Shown piece after piece: positions 9,372 through 19,248 of a stretch of 64,000 bases of DNA. How positions within the stretch are numbered: the stretch's first letter is position 1; each line of letters begins with the position of its first letter. The notes beneath the pieces were generated by a model, which saw only the letters and a list, made by a program, of their open reading frames with translations, was not told where the DNA came from and did not search any database. The stretch is from Arsenophonus sp052174475 (GTDB taxonomy: Bacteria > Pseudomonadota > Gammaproteobacteria > Enterobacterales > Enterobacteriaceae). A program made the position numbers and the translations under genes. The stretch lies in the NCBI GenBank assembly GCA_052174475.1, contig JBQMRO010000049.1, forward strand, positions 88,571 through 152,570, read 5' to 3'.

Positions 9372-10806
9372 ATGTTAACTGAACTATTAGTCAACATAAC
9401 TCTCCCTAAAAGGGAGATGGTTTATATTGATGGGTATCATTTTTAAAAATTAATTTTTAGCGTAAAACTAAAAGAGGTATTGTAGATAATATTTATAAAG
9501 TCATGTAATCAGGCTTATCGGAGTATATAGTCGGCCATTTATTAAAATTAAATTAGAAAATCTGCTTTTCTTCATACTTCTAATTTATGCTCCATATCAA
9601 ATATATTTCCGATAATAAACAAAAACTTTCATATACATGAGCGAGGCTGCCTCTAAACTCGGCAATGGCGAGTATTATAACATAGATAGTTAGAGATTCG
9701 CTAAGAACAAAAAGCGCTCATTTAATAAATGATATCACATTACTATCTTGTTATCTTGTTTTTATATCGGTATCACTTATCATGTCAGCATTCCACAATG
9801 TTTTTAATGTAAAGAAGCGCAAGAACGCTTAAAAATATTATTGAACTATTTTTTGTAATGAAAATGATGGCAGTAATTATTTTTTCTGCTCAGAAAAGGA
9901 AGCCGGTGATGATAAATTTATTCAAAATACAGCCTTCTTAAATTGTCTTTTAGCTAAAATTTATTAAAAAATAAACGTAATAATCTCCCGTATTCAGATT
10001 TATACTAAACTAACTTTAATACATCGTATTATTCGTAATTTTACGGTACTTCATTAGAAGAGTTTTGTGTAATTCAAAGCTTATTTTTATTTTATTGAAA
10101 TACTTTATTGATAAATATGTCCTTAAAATAACAGTAAACCTTAACTGCATTAAGGGCCATCATTAATAATAGATTTCTATAATGTTGGAAAAGAGATCCA
10201 AAATACGCTTTAGAATGTAAAGTTTAATTAAATTATGTGGCTATCTTATTAACGATCAATGTGAAGATATGATCATGAATTGATATTAATACTGATTTTT
10301 TTATTGGTTACTTTAACATGAAATAGAGCATTTTTAATATAGATATTGAATCCTCTCAAGCCATGAGGTAGCAATTGAGGTTACGTAACTTGAATAGAAG
10401 TGGGGGAGGGGAGTCGAGTATAATTATCAATTTTATTGATATCATTAATCCCTAAGGATAATCTTATGGATATTTTACTACCATTGAAACAATTTTTTAA
10501 TAAAGATTGTATTAAAAATTATCATTAATAATTTTTCTCAGTTAGTATCTTAATCTAAATAACACACAAAAGAACAGTAAAATGATCATAAACAGTCTGT
10601 TATTAACTTTTATTGAAATTTATTTGCATAAATCATTCTATTAAATCCAATAATTTTAGTCACTTCTCCTTTCCTCATTAATGGTTTTAGAGGTCATTAA
10701 TGATAATTAATCTCATACATTAGCCAATGTAGAAATTTTATTGGCAAATCTATTAAAGTAAAAATTAAACTACTGTATAGTAATAAACAGTTTTATATCA
10801 TCTTAT
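9372..10806 (+). pseudogene. rng: Relic of rng (ribonuclease G)
   Basis: RNase G matures the 5' end of 16S rRNA and turns over some mRNAs; it is related to the catalytic half of RNase E. The relic begins at ATG 9372 after a good AGGAAG site, MLTELLVNITLPKREMVYID, and stops at 9444. Later pieces in order are: near 9475 RGIVDNIYK; near 9995 YTKLTLIHRIIRNF (matching YGELALAQRVLRDF); near 10345 DIESSQA and QLRLRNL, followed by IIINFIDI; near 10715 SHTLANVEILL; and a final KVKIKLLYSNKQF near 10755-10800 that matches the enzyme's C-terminus. Length and order are almost complete, but the frame is broken many times. It follows yhdE as in E. coli. Confidence 0.88.
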
Positions 10807-10809
10807 CTA

Positions 10810-11120
10810 CATTAAGTTGCTGTTAGATTTCTATCGTAACTACTTCTCCTAAAAGTAGAAATGTGTAAAACGACATACCTTTATGTATGTATTTATAGCC
10901 ATAATCGCAATAATAGTCATTATTACTACAATTTATATAATTAAAGTAAATTTTTTCTTTCGTAAATTATTTAAAATCGCAATCAACTTGAAATGTAAAC
11001 TTAAATCATTAACGAGAATTCTGTTTAAAATTAGTCCTATTGAAGGTGAATGCATCTCTTTTTTATGCATATTAATATTTTTAATATCAGTTTCAATACT
11101 GACAAATAAATCTTAAGGTA
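10810..11120 (+). pseudogene. Possible N-terminal remnant of yhdP
   Basis: The next gene after rng in enterobacteria is yhdP, a very large inner-membrane protein with an N-terminal membrane anchor. At 10872-10950 the frame reads VKRHTFMYVFIAIIAIIVI, a basic start followed by one hydrophobic helix, in the right place and roughly the right shape. An open frame of 77 codons runs from 10883 to 11116. The rest of yhdP (more than 3 kb) is gone: only about 300 bp separate this point from the IS256 palindrome at 11423. The identification rests on position and hydrophobicity, so it is tentative. Chance is a real alternative in such AT-rich DNA. Confidence 0.3.
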
Positions 11121-11422
11121 AAGAAAATTAAATTTTTATTCGATATGGTGGAGTACACTTCTTTTTTACACCTCTGTTTTCGTAAAATCATTTTCTGTCA
11201 ATTAAATATTGACTGTTTATAAAACACTCGAATTTATCAGTAAAGGTAATTATTAGTCATTTTTATTTAGATGCTTTTTATATGAACTATTTTAGAGCAA
11301 TTTAATTATTTTATACTTAAAGAAAGTCGAATCATTCTTTAATTCCAATCATCAGATAAAAATGGACATTAAAGATTTCTGAACTAACTTGGTTAAATTA
11401 AAATAAATATCATATATGATAT

Positions 11423-11477
11423 AATTATTAGCAAATTTAGTGTATAGTCAAGCTATACACTAAATTTGCTAATAATT
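11423..11477. mobile_element. Miniature IS256-end palindrome (25-bp perfect arms)
   Basis: Two perfect 25-bp inverted arms (11423-11447 and 11453-11477) flank a 5-base spacer TCAAG. The arm reads TTATTAGCAAATTTAGTGTA from the outside in. The same motif forms the end of the IS256-family relic at 63388 (TTATTAGCAAATCTAGTGTA) and, reversed, the end of the relic at 38166-39049 (TACACTAGATTGCTAATAAC). The structure therefore looks like an IS256 element reduced to its two terminal repeats, or two like ends joined head to head. It could fold into a strong hairpin if transcribed. Confidence 0.8.
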
Positions 11478-11534
11478 CATTCTTTGTCATTGCCTGTAAG
11501 TACCAGATGTGCAATTATCGGGCATGATCAGTTA

Positions 11535-12160
11535 AAATCATGTAAGAAGCGTCGAGTATTAGGCACTACCTTGGTCTTATAAAGACTGATAAAACACATC
11601 GACTATTATAGTCGATTTTATTCTTCTTATGAAGAATATTGTAAAGTTTTATTTGGCATTTTTAGAAGATATTTTATATCTATGTATCAAATGACGACCA
11701 GGCTTGTTCGTAGCTTTTAAACGTTTCAAGTTTCAGTTTAAAAGCTTGCCTTGCTTTATTTTACAAAAAAATTTCCGCTTTTGCATACCTCCATAAACAC
11801 CGATCATTTAGAGCAGATTGAGATACAACAGGGTTTAGGAATTCTCGTATAACTGCTAGTAGATCAATGATATAAAAAACCCATCGTTTCACAAGAAACG
11901 ATCACGCTTATTTTAGCGGACGATAACGTCATTCGCAAGAGATTGGAAATGTAGTTGTAATCATTAAGATCATCTTGCTTTACCATTTAGCAACGATAAT
12001 GGTAATTATCCAATAATGATTAAGTAAAATAGACACAGCCCTTCTTCTGGCCTAAAGAAGAATCTCTGATCATTAGGTATTATAGTTGCCTGATGATATA
12101 AGCCTTATTATCATGATAATATACCATCAAATATATCAATAAGTAGGCTACTTTATCATG
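11535..12160 (-). mobile_element. IS481-family relic
   Basis: Reverse-strand translation near 11600-11570 gives SMCFISLYKT, corresponding to the same transposase segment as SMGFICFYKA in the relic at 4693-5823. The 5' part (12030-12130 on the plus strand, CTTCTGGCCTAAAG and TTTATTATCATGATAATAT) matches the 5' parts of the minus-strand relics at 56760-56880 and 54430. It is broken by many stops. It lies between the IS256 palindrome and the yibQ relic. Confidence 0.65.
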
Positions 12161-12329
12161 AATAGCCTGTGCGTAACAGGGGAATCCATCATACAATGAT
12201 CCAAGACCAACCAATTAAGTAGTGTACTAACCGATACTAATTCAATACTGCTAGGTAACTCACATAATCTTTATTGTAACACCTCAATAGTGTCAGAATA
12301 AGGGTAAGCCAATAACAATAATTCTGATC

Positions 12330-12918
12330 TACTTAGAAGCAAATAAAATAACATGACAAACTCTTTATGAGTTTACGCTTCTACTTTTGCATAATCTAAA
12401 AAACTTTACTACACAAAGTGTGCAGCATAAAACTTTTGCTGATTCAGTAACCTTAGCATTTACTATTATTACTTTATCTAAAGATAAATATCATAATAGG
12501 AAAGCACTCACATACTATTTATTATCCACTAAATTAGCTGTCATTAGACTACCTATATGAGTATTTTATCTTTAACATAAAATACTTGCTTAATTGCAGC
12601 AACAATATTCTGCTGTATTTTACTGGTACTCATCTCAGGCGTCAAGATATTTTTCAACGCTTGATATGGATAATCAACTTCATTAGCGTGTGAATTAAAT
12701 TTTTCATCCTTGTTAATAATCTTTTTTTGGCCCTTTTCTACCTTAAGAGAAATCAAGTAAAATAGCAATAGAAATTCTTACTAAAAAAACTAATACTTGA
12801 TTGTCTTCTGTTTTATAATGATCAATATCATCAATCACAATAGTTAATTTACCAGCACCAATTTTCCCAATGATAACCAATAATAGACTTATGATTATTA
12901 AAATGATCCGTTTAACAC
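12330..12918 (-). pseudogene. yibQ: Relic of yibQ (divergent polysaccharide deacetylase family)
   Basis: yibQ follows envC in E. coli, and its remains follow envC here with almost no gap. From 12918 the reverse strand reads, with one frame slip, VKRIILIIISLLLVIIGKIG (signal peptide), then AGKLTIVIDDIDHYKTEDN, matching AGKLAIVIDDFGYRPHNEN. A second frame (12553-12768) contains ALKNILTPEMSTSKIQQNIV, matching LEKNTLRPEMSSDEIERIIR. Near 12535, GSLMTANL matches GSKMTSNL. Beyond that the match fades. The family is a predicted periplasmic carbohydrate deacetylase of uncertain role. Frameshifts and stops exclude a normal product. Confidence 0.8.
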
Positions 12919-12920
12919 TG

Positions 12921-14210
12921 TTATCTCCTTAACCAAAGCTGCGGATTAACCGTTTTACCTTGACGACGGATTTCAAAATAAAGCGAGAAACACTGCTGTC
13001 CAGCACTACTACCCACTAACGCAATAGGCTGACCTGAGTGAACCTGTTGACCAACATTCACTAATGCGCTCTGGTTATAACCATATAAACTCATATCTCC
13101 CTGACCATGATCAATAACCACCATTAAACCATAACCTCGTAGCCAATCAGCAAGTAAAATACGCCCAGCAGAAATAGCTTTAACCTCTGCTCCTTCAGAG
13201 GCATTGATCACCATACCATTCCAGAGTAATTCATCGGAAATCATTTCACCATAGTAATGAATAATTTGTCCGTTAACAGGCCATAAAGTCTGGCCGACAG
13301 GATGACCTAAACCACCTGTACGAGCCATCAAAGCTAGCTCATTTTCAGTTGGAAGATAAATAGTTCCTTTTTGCTGTGTTTGCCTTTCTTTTGCTCGAAT
13401 ACACGCTGCCTCTTTCGCTTCCATTTCCACCCTAACTTTTGATTTTCTTTCAGCTCTGGCAATTTTACTACGAAACAGTATTTCGTTACGTTTCATCGTT
13501 GCCAAACTTTTTTGATTAGCTTTTAAAGTTGATTCCAATAATAATAAGGTTTTCTTTCTAGCATCCTGTGCCGAATCTAGTGTTTTCTTTTTTTGATCTT
13601 GTTTAGCTAAATTTTTTTTCTTTGCTAATTGTTTTTGCTGCTTCTGTTGTTTTTGTTCAGCGAGCAAGCCTGTTGTTTGCTGCAATTTAATAATCGTTTT
13701 CTCTCTAGCAGCATTTAAATAACTATAATAGGCTAGAATACGCTCTTCTCGTTGTTCTTGTTCACCTTTAAATAATAATTTAATCCTTCTTTGCTGACCT
13801 AATCTAAATGCAGCATCAAGCTGTTTAGCTAACAATAATTCATGGATCTGTTTTTGCTGTTGTAAACAGCTAATATTTTCATTTAACTCAATAAGCTCTT
13901 TTTCTAACTGAAAAAGTTTTTTACGTATTTCATATAAGGATTGTCCAGCAGCAGCAATATTTTTTTCTTGTTTTTTTAATTGATCAATTAAATAATTTCT
14001 CTCAGTTTTTTGCTGCTTAATGCTTCTCTCTTTTTCTATAATATTTAATAAAAGATCTTTTAGTTTTATTTTATTATCACTGATAGGACTGGCAATAGTA
14101 ATCAATGGCCAGATAAAAAATAGTGAAACAAAGAGTAACAACTTAACCACTACTCTCTTTAGTATAGCCAAAAGGATTAGGATTAAACCATATCGGCTAG
14201 TATTGTTCAT
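12921..14210 (-). CDS. envC: Murein hydrolase activator EnvC
   Basis: EnvC is a periplasmic division factor, recruited by FtsEX, that activates the amidases AmiA and AmiB to split septal peptidoglycan. The 429 residues comprise a hydrophobic signal segment (about residues 16-38), a long coiled coil (about 45-270, rich in Q, K, E and A), and a C-terminal LytM domain from about 315. The LytM domain is of the degenerate EnvC type: GDMSLYGYNQSALVNVG and SLYFEIRRQGKTVNPQ replace the zinc-binding H residues of active M23 peptidases. The length is close to the usual 419. gpmM, normally upstream, is absent, and the downstream yibQ is decayed. Confidence 0.96.
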   Translation of the reverse strand: MNNTSRYGLILILLAILKRVVVKLLLFVSLFFIWPLITIASPISDNKIKLKDLLLNIIEKERSIKQQKTERNYLIDQLKKQEKNIAAAGQSLYEIRKKLFQLEKELIELNENISCLQQQKQIHELLLAKQLDAAFRLGQQRRIKLLFKGEQEQREERILAYYSYLNAAREKTIIKLQQTTGLLAEQKQQKQQKQLAKKKNLAKQDQKKKTLDSAQDARKKTLLLLESTLKANQKSLATMKRNEILFRSKIARAERKSKVRVEMEAKEAACIRAKERQTQQKGTIYLPTENELALMARTGGLGHPVGQTLWPVNGQIIHYYGEMISDELLWNGMVINASEGAEVKAISAGRILLADWLRGYGLMVVIDHGQGDMSLYGYNQSALVNVGQQVHSGQPIALVGSSAGQQCFSLYFEIRRQGKTVNPQLWLRR

Positions 14211-14423
14211 ATTAGTTCAGCATCCTGAAACAATATCACTTAAAATTATTGACAATTACTATAAATAGTAAACATTTCTTCTTATTTTAGAAAAATACTG
14301 AAAAAACTTAATTTCTTTATTCATACAATAATCATAAAATGATGCTATTTTAAAAGTTTTTTGATATAAATCTCTTATCTTATAAGAAAAATTTTTCTAT
14401 AAAGGTTGCTATAAAAAGAAAGA

Positions 14424-15380
14424 GCAGCCATGCAGATTAAAGAAACTCTTTATTTACTTCCTCATAACATAACCCGTGTTTTATTCACTAATTAAATCGA
14501 TGATAATCGATTTGGTAATGTTGATTTATGTATTGAAGCAACTATTCCACATTATACCGCTCACATTATTACAATGAACATATTTCTTTTAGGAACTCCC
14601 AGTTCATTAGGATTACAGTGATATCATCGTAAAATCCTTGATTGCAAGAAAACATTTAACAACTTGATTAGAGAAGTCCTCTGATTAAACTATATTACAA
14701 GGATAAATGGTTTAATTATCTATGATGCATCTTGAATAGCTTAACTTTACGAAAAGTTAACAAAACAAACAGGTATTGGTTTAAAAAATAGCGTTTAGAT
14801 GGGTATCGTGGCTTTCTTGCTTTAGCGGAAACAGCCAACTTAAGTGCAGTAAGTACTATTGTTAAAATCGATAAAATATTTCCTTTAATCCTTTAAAGGG
14901 AAGTTTTATTCCTTCAACATAGGAAAGGCAAAAATATGGCAGATAAGAAGATAAAAGAAAAAAATAATTCGCGGTCTTAATTACCTAAAAATCGTCAGAG
15001 TTATGCGAGCGATTAAATTGTTAAAGAGTTTAATATAGAGTGTTATGGTTAGCTGCTTTCTTGAGCTTATCATAAATAAAGAATCCATTCTTTGTCTTGA
15101 TATGGATGTAAATGATACAAAATCTTTGTCAGTGAGCATAAAATTAGTTACCACCGCTTAATAATATTAAATAATCAGAGATTTATTGGTAAAAAATTCC
15201 ATATTTAAAATATGAAGAGTTATATCAGCCTATTAAAGAGATGACTGAGTAGATTACATATCATAAAATCATTTTTATTTACCGAATTATCTGGCATGAA
15301 AAATTGTTTGAAATCACAACAATTAAAATACAGATGTGGCTATAAACTGCTCTGCGAGCAAAGGAACAACTTTTGACAAC
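14424..15380 (+). mobile_element. IS1595-type insertion sequence relic, copy 1
   Basis: Plus-strand fragments recall IS1595-type (ISXO2-like) transposases: KTFNNLIREV near 14650, KQTGIGLKN before a decayed FRWRH box near 14790, and GIVEIDE-like residues (STIVKIDKIF) near 14860, followed by a basic stretch (RKGKNMADKKIKEKN). Similar relics are at 23520, 26795 (minus), 31260 (minus), 36130 (minus), 42295 and 53630. Multiple stops and frameshifts make it non-functional. It fills the gap between envC and yibN where gpmM lies in E. coli. Confidence 0.65.
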
Positions 15381-15606
15381 ATAATCTAGAATAACCATAT
15401 ATTATTATTTAATAATACTTTCATTTAGCTACTTTTAAAGTAGTACCAATTAACTGATAATCCTGATAAATATCACCGGTATAAACCTTAATTTGCAAAA
15501 AAAATCTGCTTATTTTTATGAAAATTAACTTTAATTAAACAGCGACAAATGTATACTTTTGCAACTTAAATCTATCTATTACTAACTATGGGAGTAATTA
15601 TTCCAC

Positions 15607-16044
15607 ATGACTCATGAAATCATGCAATTTATTAGTCAACATTCAATACTTAGTCTAGCGTGGATAGCTTTGTTTATTGCTGTAATCACCTTAAGCTTTA
15701 AGAGCTTATTCTCAAAAATAAAAAGTATTACCCGTACTACAGCGATACAATTGATTAATAAAGAAGAAGCGATCACTATCGATTTACGTTCTCATGACGA
15801 TTTTCGTAAAGGACACATTATTAATTCAATTAACCTGCCTTTATCAGAAATTAAAGGTAATAATATCATTAAATTCGAAAAAAATAAGCAAAAACCAATT
15901 ATTATTGTCTCAGAAAATGGTATGAAAGCATTTAAACCTGCTGAACAACTACTGCAATATGGTTTTAAACGTGTTTTTATTTTAAAAGAAGGAATTAATG
16001 GCTGGTCTAGCAAAAATTTACCTCTAGTCCGCGGTAAAAAGTAA
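15607..16044 (+). CDS. yibN: Rhodanese-like inner-membrane protein YibN without the catalytic cysteine
   Basis: YibN is a single-domain rhodanese-fold protein with an N-terminal membrane anchor. Here the 145 residues (E. coli has 143) include a transmembrane segment at about 13-31 (LSLAWIALFIAVITL) and a rhodanese domain with LINKEEAITIDLRSHDDFRKG and FILKEGINGWSSKNLPLVRGK. The active-site loop, where the E. coli protein has a cysteine (GSGMQC), reads SENGMKAFKPA, so no cysteine is available. Sulfur transfer by the usual mechanism is therefore unlikely and a structural role is more probable. It opens a yibN-secB-gpsA cluster; grxC, normally between yibN and secB, has been removed, leaving 72 bp. 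Confidence 0.92.
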   Translation: MTHEIMQFISQHSILSLAWIALFIAVITLSFKSLFSKIKSITRTTAIQLINKEEAITIDLRSHDDFRKGHIINSINLPLSEIKGNNIIKFEKNKQKPIIIVSENGMKAFKPAEQLLQYGFKRVFILKEGINGWSSKNLPLVRGKK

Positions 16045-16116
16045 TTCATCAGATATAATAGTAATTATATTTATATGATTCAATATCATAAAGACATTTA
16101 AAAGGTAATTGATATT

Positions 16117-16593
16117 ATGTCAGAAAAAAGTCATGAAGAGTTGATATTCCAGATCCAACGAATATATACTAAAGATATTTCATTTGAAACACCAAGTGCC
16201 CCTAATATTTTTCAACAAAAGTGGCAACCAGAAGTTCAATTAGATTTGGATACATCGTCTAATGAATTAGCTGAGCATGTTTATGAAGTTATCTTACGCG
16301 TCACTGTTACCGCTAGAATTGCTAATGAGATCGCTTTCCTGTGTGAAGTGCAACAATCCGGCATTTTCTTTATCGATGGTATCAAAGAAACCAAAATAGT
16401 TCATTGTTTAGGTGTTTACTGCCCAAATATTTTATTTCCATATGCACGTGAATGTATTACTAATTTAGTTAATCGTGGAACTTTTCCTCAACTAAACTTA
16501 GCACCTGTTAATTTTGATGCATTGTTTATGAACTATCTACAACAACAGAATACTGCTAAAATTAAAAATTCAGAAACTCATCAGGAATCTTAA
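16117..16593 (+). CDS. secB: Protein-export chaperone SecB
   Basis: SecB is a homotetrameric cytosolic chaperone that keeps presecretory proteins unfolded and delivers them to SecA. The 158-residue protein is about the standard length of 155. It shows the conserved core IQRIYTKDISFETPSAPNIF near the N-terminus, QPEVQLDLDT, AFLCEVQQSGIF, and the C-terminal region LFPYARECITNLVNRGTFPQ followed by LAPVNFDALF. Its TAA overlaps the gpsA ATG by one base (TAATG), indicating translational coupling. Presence of SecB implies that enough outer-membrane or periplasmic proteins are still exported to need it. Confidence 0.97.
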   Translation: MSEKSHEELIFQIQRIYTKDISFETPSAPNIFQQKWQPEVQLDLDTSSNELAEHVYEVILRVTVTARIANEIAFLCEVQQSGIFFIDGIKETKIVHCLGVYCPNILFPYARECITNLVNRGTFPQLNLAPVNFDALFMNYLQQQNTAKIKNSETHQES

Positions 16594-17600
16594 TGAAAAC
16601 TGTTTCAATGACAGTTATCGGTGCTGGTTCTTATGGTACCTCATTAACTATTATACTTGCCCGTAACGGTCACCGTGTTTTGCTTTGGGGGCATAATCCT
16701 CAGCATATTAAAAAATTACAACAAGACCGGTGCAACCAAGCATTTTTACCCAACATTCCATTTCCAGACAATTTGTTACCTGAAGTTTCCTTGAAGACAG
16801 CAATAACTGCAAGTCGTAATATATTGATTGTCGTACCAAGCTATGCATTTAATCAAGTTTTAAAAAATATCCAACCTTACTTAACACAACACTCACGCAT
16901 TATTTGGGCAACAAAAGGACTAGAACATGGTACTGGACGGCTCTTGCAAGATGTTGCCAGCGAAACGCTCGGCAACAAAATTCCACTTGCTGTTCTTTCT
17001 GGCCCAACCTTTGCTAAAGAACTGGCTTCCGGCTTACCTACTGCCATTGCAATAGCTGCTTCTAATGCAGAATTTAGTGAAGAGCTACAACAACTTTTCC
17101 ATTGTGGTAAGAGCTTTCGAGTTTATAAAAATCCAGATATGATCGGTGTTCAGTTAGGTGGAGCAGTTAAAAATGTGATTGCGATTGGTGCAGGCATGTC
17201 CGATGGTATCGGATTTGGTGCTAATGCTCGCGCAGCGTTGATCACTAGAGGATTAGCCGAAATCAGCCGTTTAGGCATCGCTATGGGTGCTAAACCATCT
17301 ACATTTATGGGAATGGCTGGTTTAGGGGATTTGGTTTTGACATGTACTGACAATCAATCGCGTAATCGCCGCTTTGGCCTCCTGCTCGCTCAAGGTATGC
17401 AGATTGAAGAAGCGGAAAAACAGATTGGTCAGGTTATTGAAGGTTACTTAAATACTAAAGAAGTCCGTGCATTAGCTCAACGTGTCGGTGTAGAAATGCC
17501 AATTACCGAGCAAATTTATCAAGTTCTATACGGTAATAAAAATGTACTTGAAGCTGCAGATACATTACTTAGCCGAAAAACCAAAGATGAAATCAAATAA
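16593..17600 (+). CDS. gpsA: Glycerol-3-phosphate dehydrogenase [NAD(P)+]
   Basis: GpsA reduces dihydroxyacetone phosphate to sn-glycerol 3-phosphate, the backbone for phospholipids. The 335 residues include the N-terminal dinucleotide-binding glycine loop (VIGAGSYGTSL), the segment WATKGLEHGTGRL near residue 106, SGPTFAKELASGLPTA near 140 and the catalytic lysine region GAVKNVIAIGAGMSDG near 190. The C-terminal helical domain (GMAGLGDLVLTCTDNQSRN) is complete. It starts inside the secB stop codon. A decayed cysE follows within 50 bp, keeping the enterobacterial order secB-gpsA-cysE. Confidence 0.97.
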   Translation: MKTVSMTVIGAGSYGTSLTIILARNGHRVLLWGHNPQHIKKLQQDRCNQAFLPNIPFPDNLLPEVSLKTAITASRNILIVVPSYAFNQVLKNIQPYLTQHSRIIWATKGLEHGTGRLLQDVASETLGNKIPLAVLSGPTFAKELASGLPTAIAIAASNAEFSEELQQLFHCGKSFRVYKNPDMIGVQLGGAVKNVIAIGAGMSDGIGFGANARAALITRGLAEISRLGIAMGAKPSTFMGMAGLGDLVLTCTDNQSRNRRFGLLLAQGMQIEEAEKQIGQVIEGYLNTKEVRALAQRVGVEMPITEQIYQVLYGNKNVLEAADTLLSRKTKDEIK

Positions 17601-17643
17601 TACACATGCTTCTTAATTATTAAAAAATTAATAGAATGCAAAT

Positions 17644-18450
17644 ATGTCATGATAGGAATTTAAAGAAATTTGAATGATAAAAAAGAAAAAAATTAAATCT
17701 TAGCTAATTGTGAGCTAATATTAGCTAGTTTTTCATACAACACACTTCTTAAATAGAATTTAAGTAATTCATTTAGATGAATTCTAGCAAATAAGTTGAA
17801 TACCTCACCACTATACCACTAATTTCTGCTCATCAGAACATACAATATCCCTGTAAACATAAATAAATTATCGCTTACGCTATTTATGATTTTAAAGCTA
17901 TAATGCAACGTGATCTGACAGATGATAAATATTAAATCTCTTTATTATATTTAAAAGTCTTTCATGTTCTACAAGATTATTATATCAGTAACTAGTTATA
18001 AAAAGTAAATTGCAAAATTAGAAACTTATTTGCAAAGTTAGATATTTATCTATTTTTAGGTTGATATATATCCTGCAACAATATTGCTTAGGTGTTGTTT
18101 GATCATGCAACAGGTTTTGTTATAGACAAAAAACTGTAATTAAAATTATGTTTCGATATTACAATTAATCACCATTTGTGCAACCTGTAAAACAAGAAGA
18201 GGAATCCTATGATTTTAAAGTTCATGAGGATATAATAATGATGGTAGGATCAAAAAATTTTTTGCAATATAGAAATTGGCAAAATTGCTAAAATCAGCGC
18301 TTGATTCTGGTAGAGCTATACTCTCCCACCTTCACTTGTCCATGGCAATGGGGTAATAGCAACTAATAAAGCTAGAACATCAAAAAAACTTTCATTGGAT
18401 ATTAATTAAGATTTTAGCAACTCAATTTATAGTTTTTGTAAGAGTATATA
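17644..18450 (+). pseudogene. cysE: Relic of cysE (serine O-acetyltransferase)
   Basis: CysE acetylates serine with acetyl-CoA, the first step of cysteine synthesis. The relic starts MS at 17644, then TGA and TAG where E. coli has C and E, then EFKEI and TGA where E. coli has W. After a frame change come LANCELILASF (17703; compare LADCEPMLASF), NTLLK and ILANKL. The left-handed beta-helix region is recognisable: VDIYPAT near 18060, DHATGFVIDKKTVI near 18104 (compare DHATGIVVGETAVI), then HEDIIMMVGSKNF near 18220, and SLDIN-DFSNSIYSF near 18400 at the C-terminus. The order after gpsA is ancestral. De novo cysteine synthesis from serine by this gene is lost. Confidence 0.88.
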
Positions 18451-18510
18451 ACCATTTTCATCAAATCCGTGATTAGTAAAACTACTCACTAAACAATTCA
18501 CATAGTTATT

Positions 18511-19199
18511 AGAAAATCTGGTGATAACGGTTACGTTACGTTCGATTCTAATACTTTGTAAATTTGTTCTCCATCCTTAAATGGAATATTGTTTAACAGC
18601 ATAGTCAAGACTAAATATCCTTAGTCCATTCCAGTTTTCTAACTATATGGAAGCAAATTAAGTAGCATTAAAAGGCTGCTTTTTGAACTACAGTGTGTTT
18701 CACAGCCTAACTATCACAAAAAGCTTATTCAAACTAATTGGTCATCTTATCAACATTCAGCGCACTGATAGGAAATCGTAGAATTACAACGTTCTTCTCC
18801 ATCTTTTTCCAGCTTCTTCATTACTTCAGGATATGCTGAAAACTTTATCAATAAAATATTAAAGGTTTTGTTAGCTACGTCACGATTTTCTACTAGCCAG
18901 ATCTCTCTCGCATCTTAACTTTAACTTTCGGTGTTGAATGCTTTTTTTTTTGGGGAGTGAAGGCAGAATATGAGCTATTTTTGTATACTAAACAGCATTG
19001 ATATTTCGTATCTTGGAATATCCTTTTGCATTATATTCAAAAACTAAGGACAGCGATCCGTAGCAATCCTAAAAATATGATTAAGCTACGCGCTTACATG
19101 GCATTAAGAAATTTTATCCAACTTGTTAAACTTTCGATAATCATTTTCGACTGTAACGAGTTCCTTATGTCCAATAGGCGTAGCCTGACGATTTAATTA
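18511..19199 (-). mobile_element. IS256-family half-element (left arm of a fold-back)
   Basis: The outer end at 18511 (GTTATTAGAAAATCTG) matches other IS256-type ends in the window. Reverse-strand translation around 18890-18760 (ALTLFNILLIKFSAYPE, then KLEKDGEERCN) resembles the C-terminal part of IS256-type transposases. Only the 3' half is present. It joins an inverted second half-element at 19200. Stops and frameshifts are numerous. Confidence 0.7.
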
Positions 19200-19248
19200 G
19201 CAGACAAAGGTGATTATCCTATCAGGCAAGATAATCACCTTTGTCTGC
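19200..19248. repeat. Perfect 19-bp inverted repeat at the IS256 fold-back junction
   Basis: Arms at 19200-19218 and 19230-19248 (GCAGACAAAGGTGATTATC and its complement) flank 11 bases. They mark the point where two oppositely oriented IS256 3' halves meet. The sequence itself belongs to the transposase gene: the same position in the relics at 46680 and 52805 reads similarly. Confidence 0.9.
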
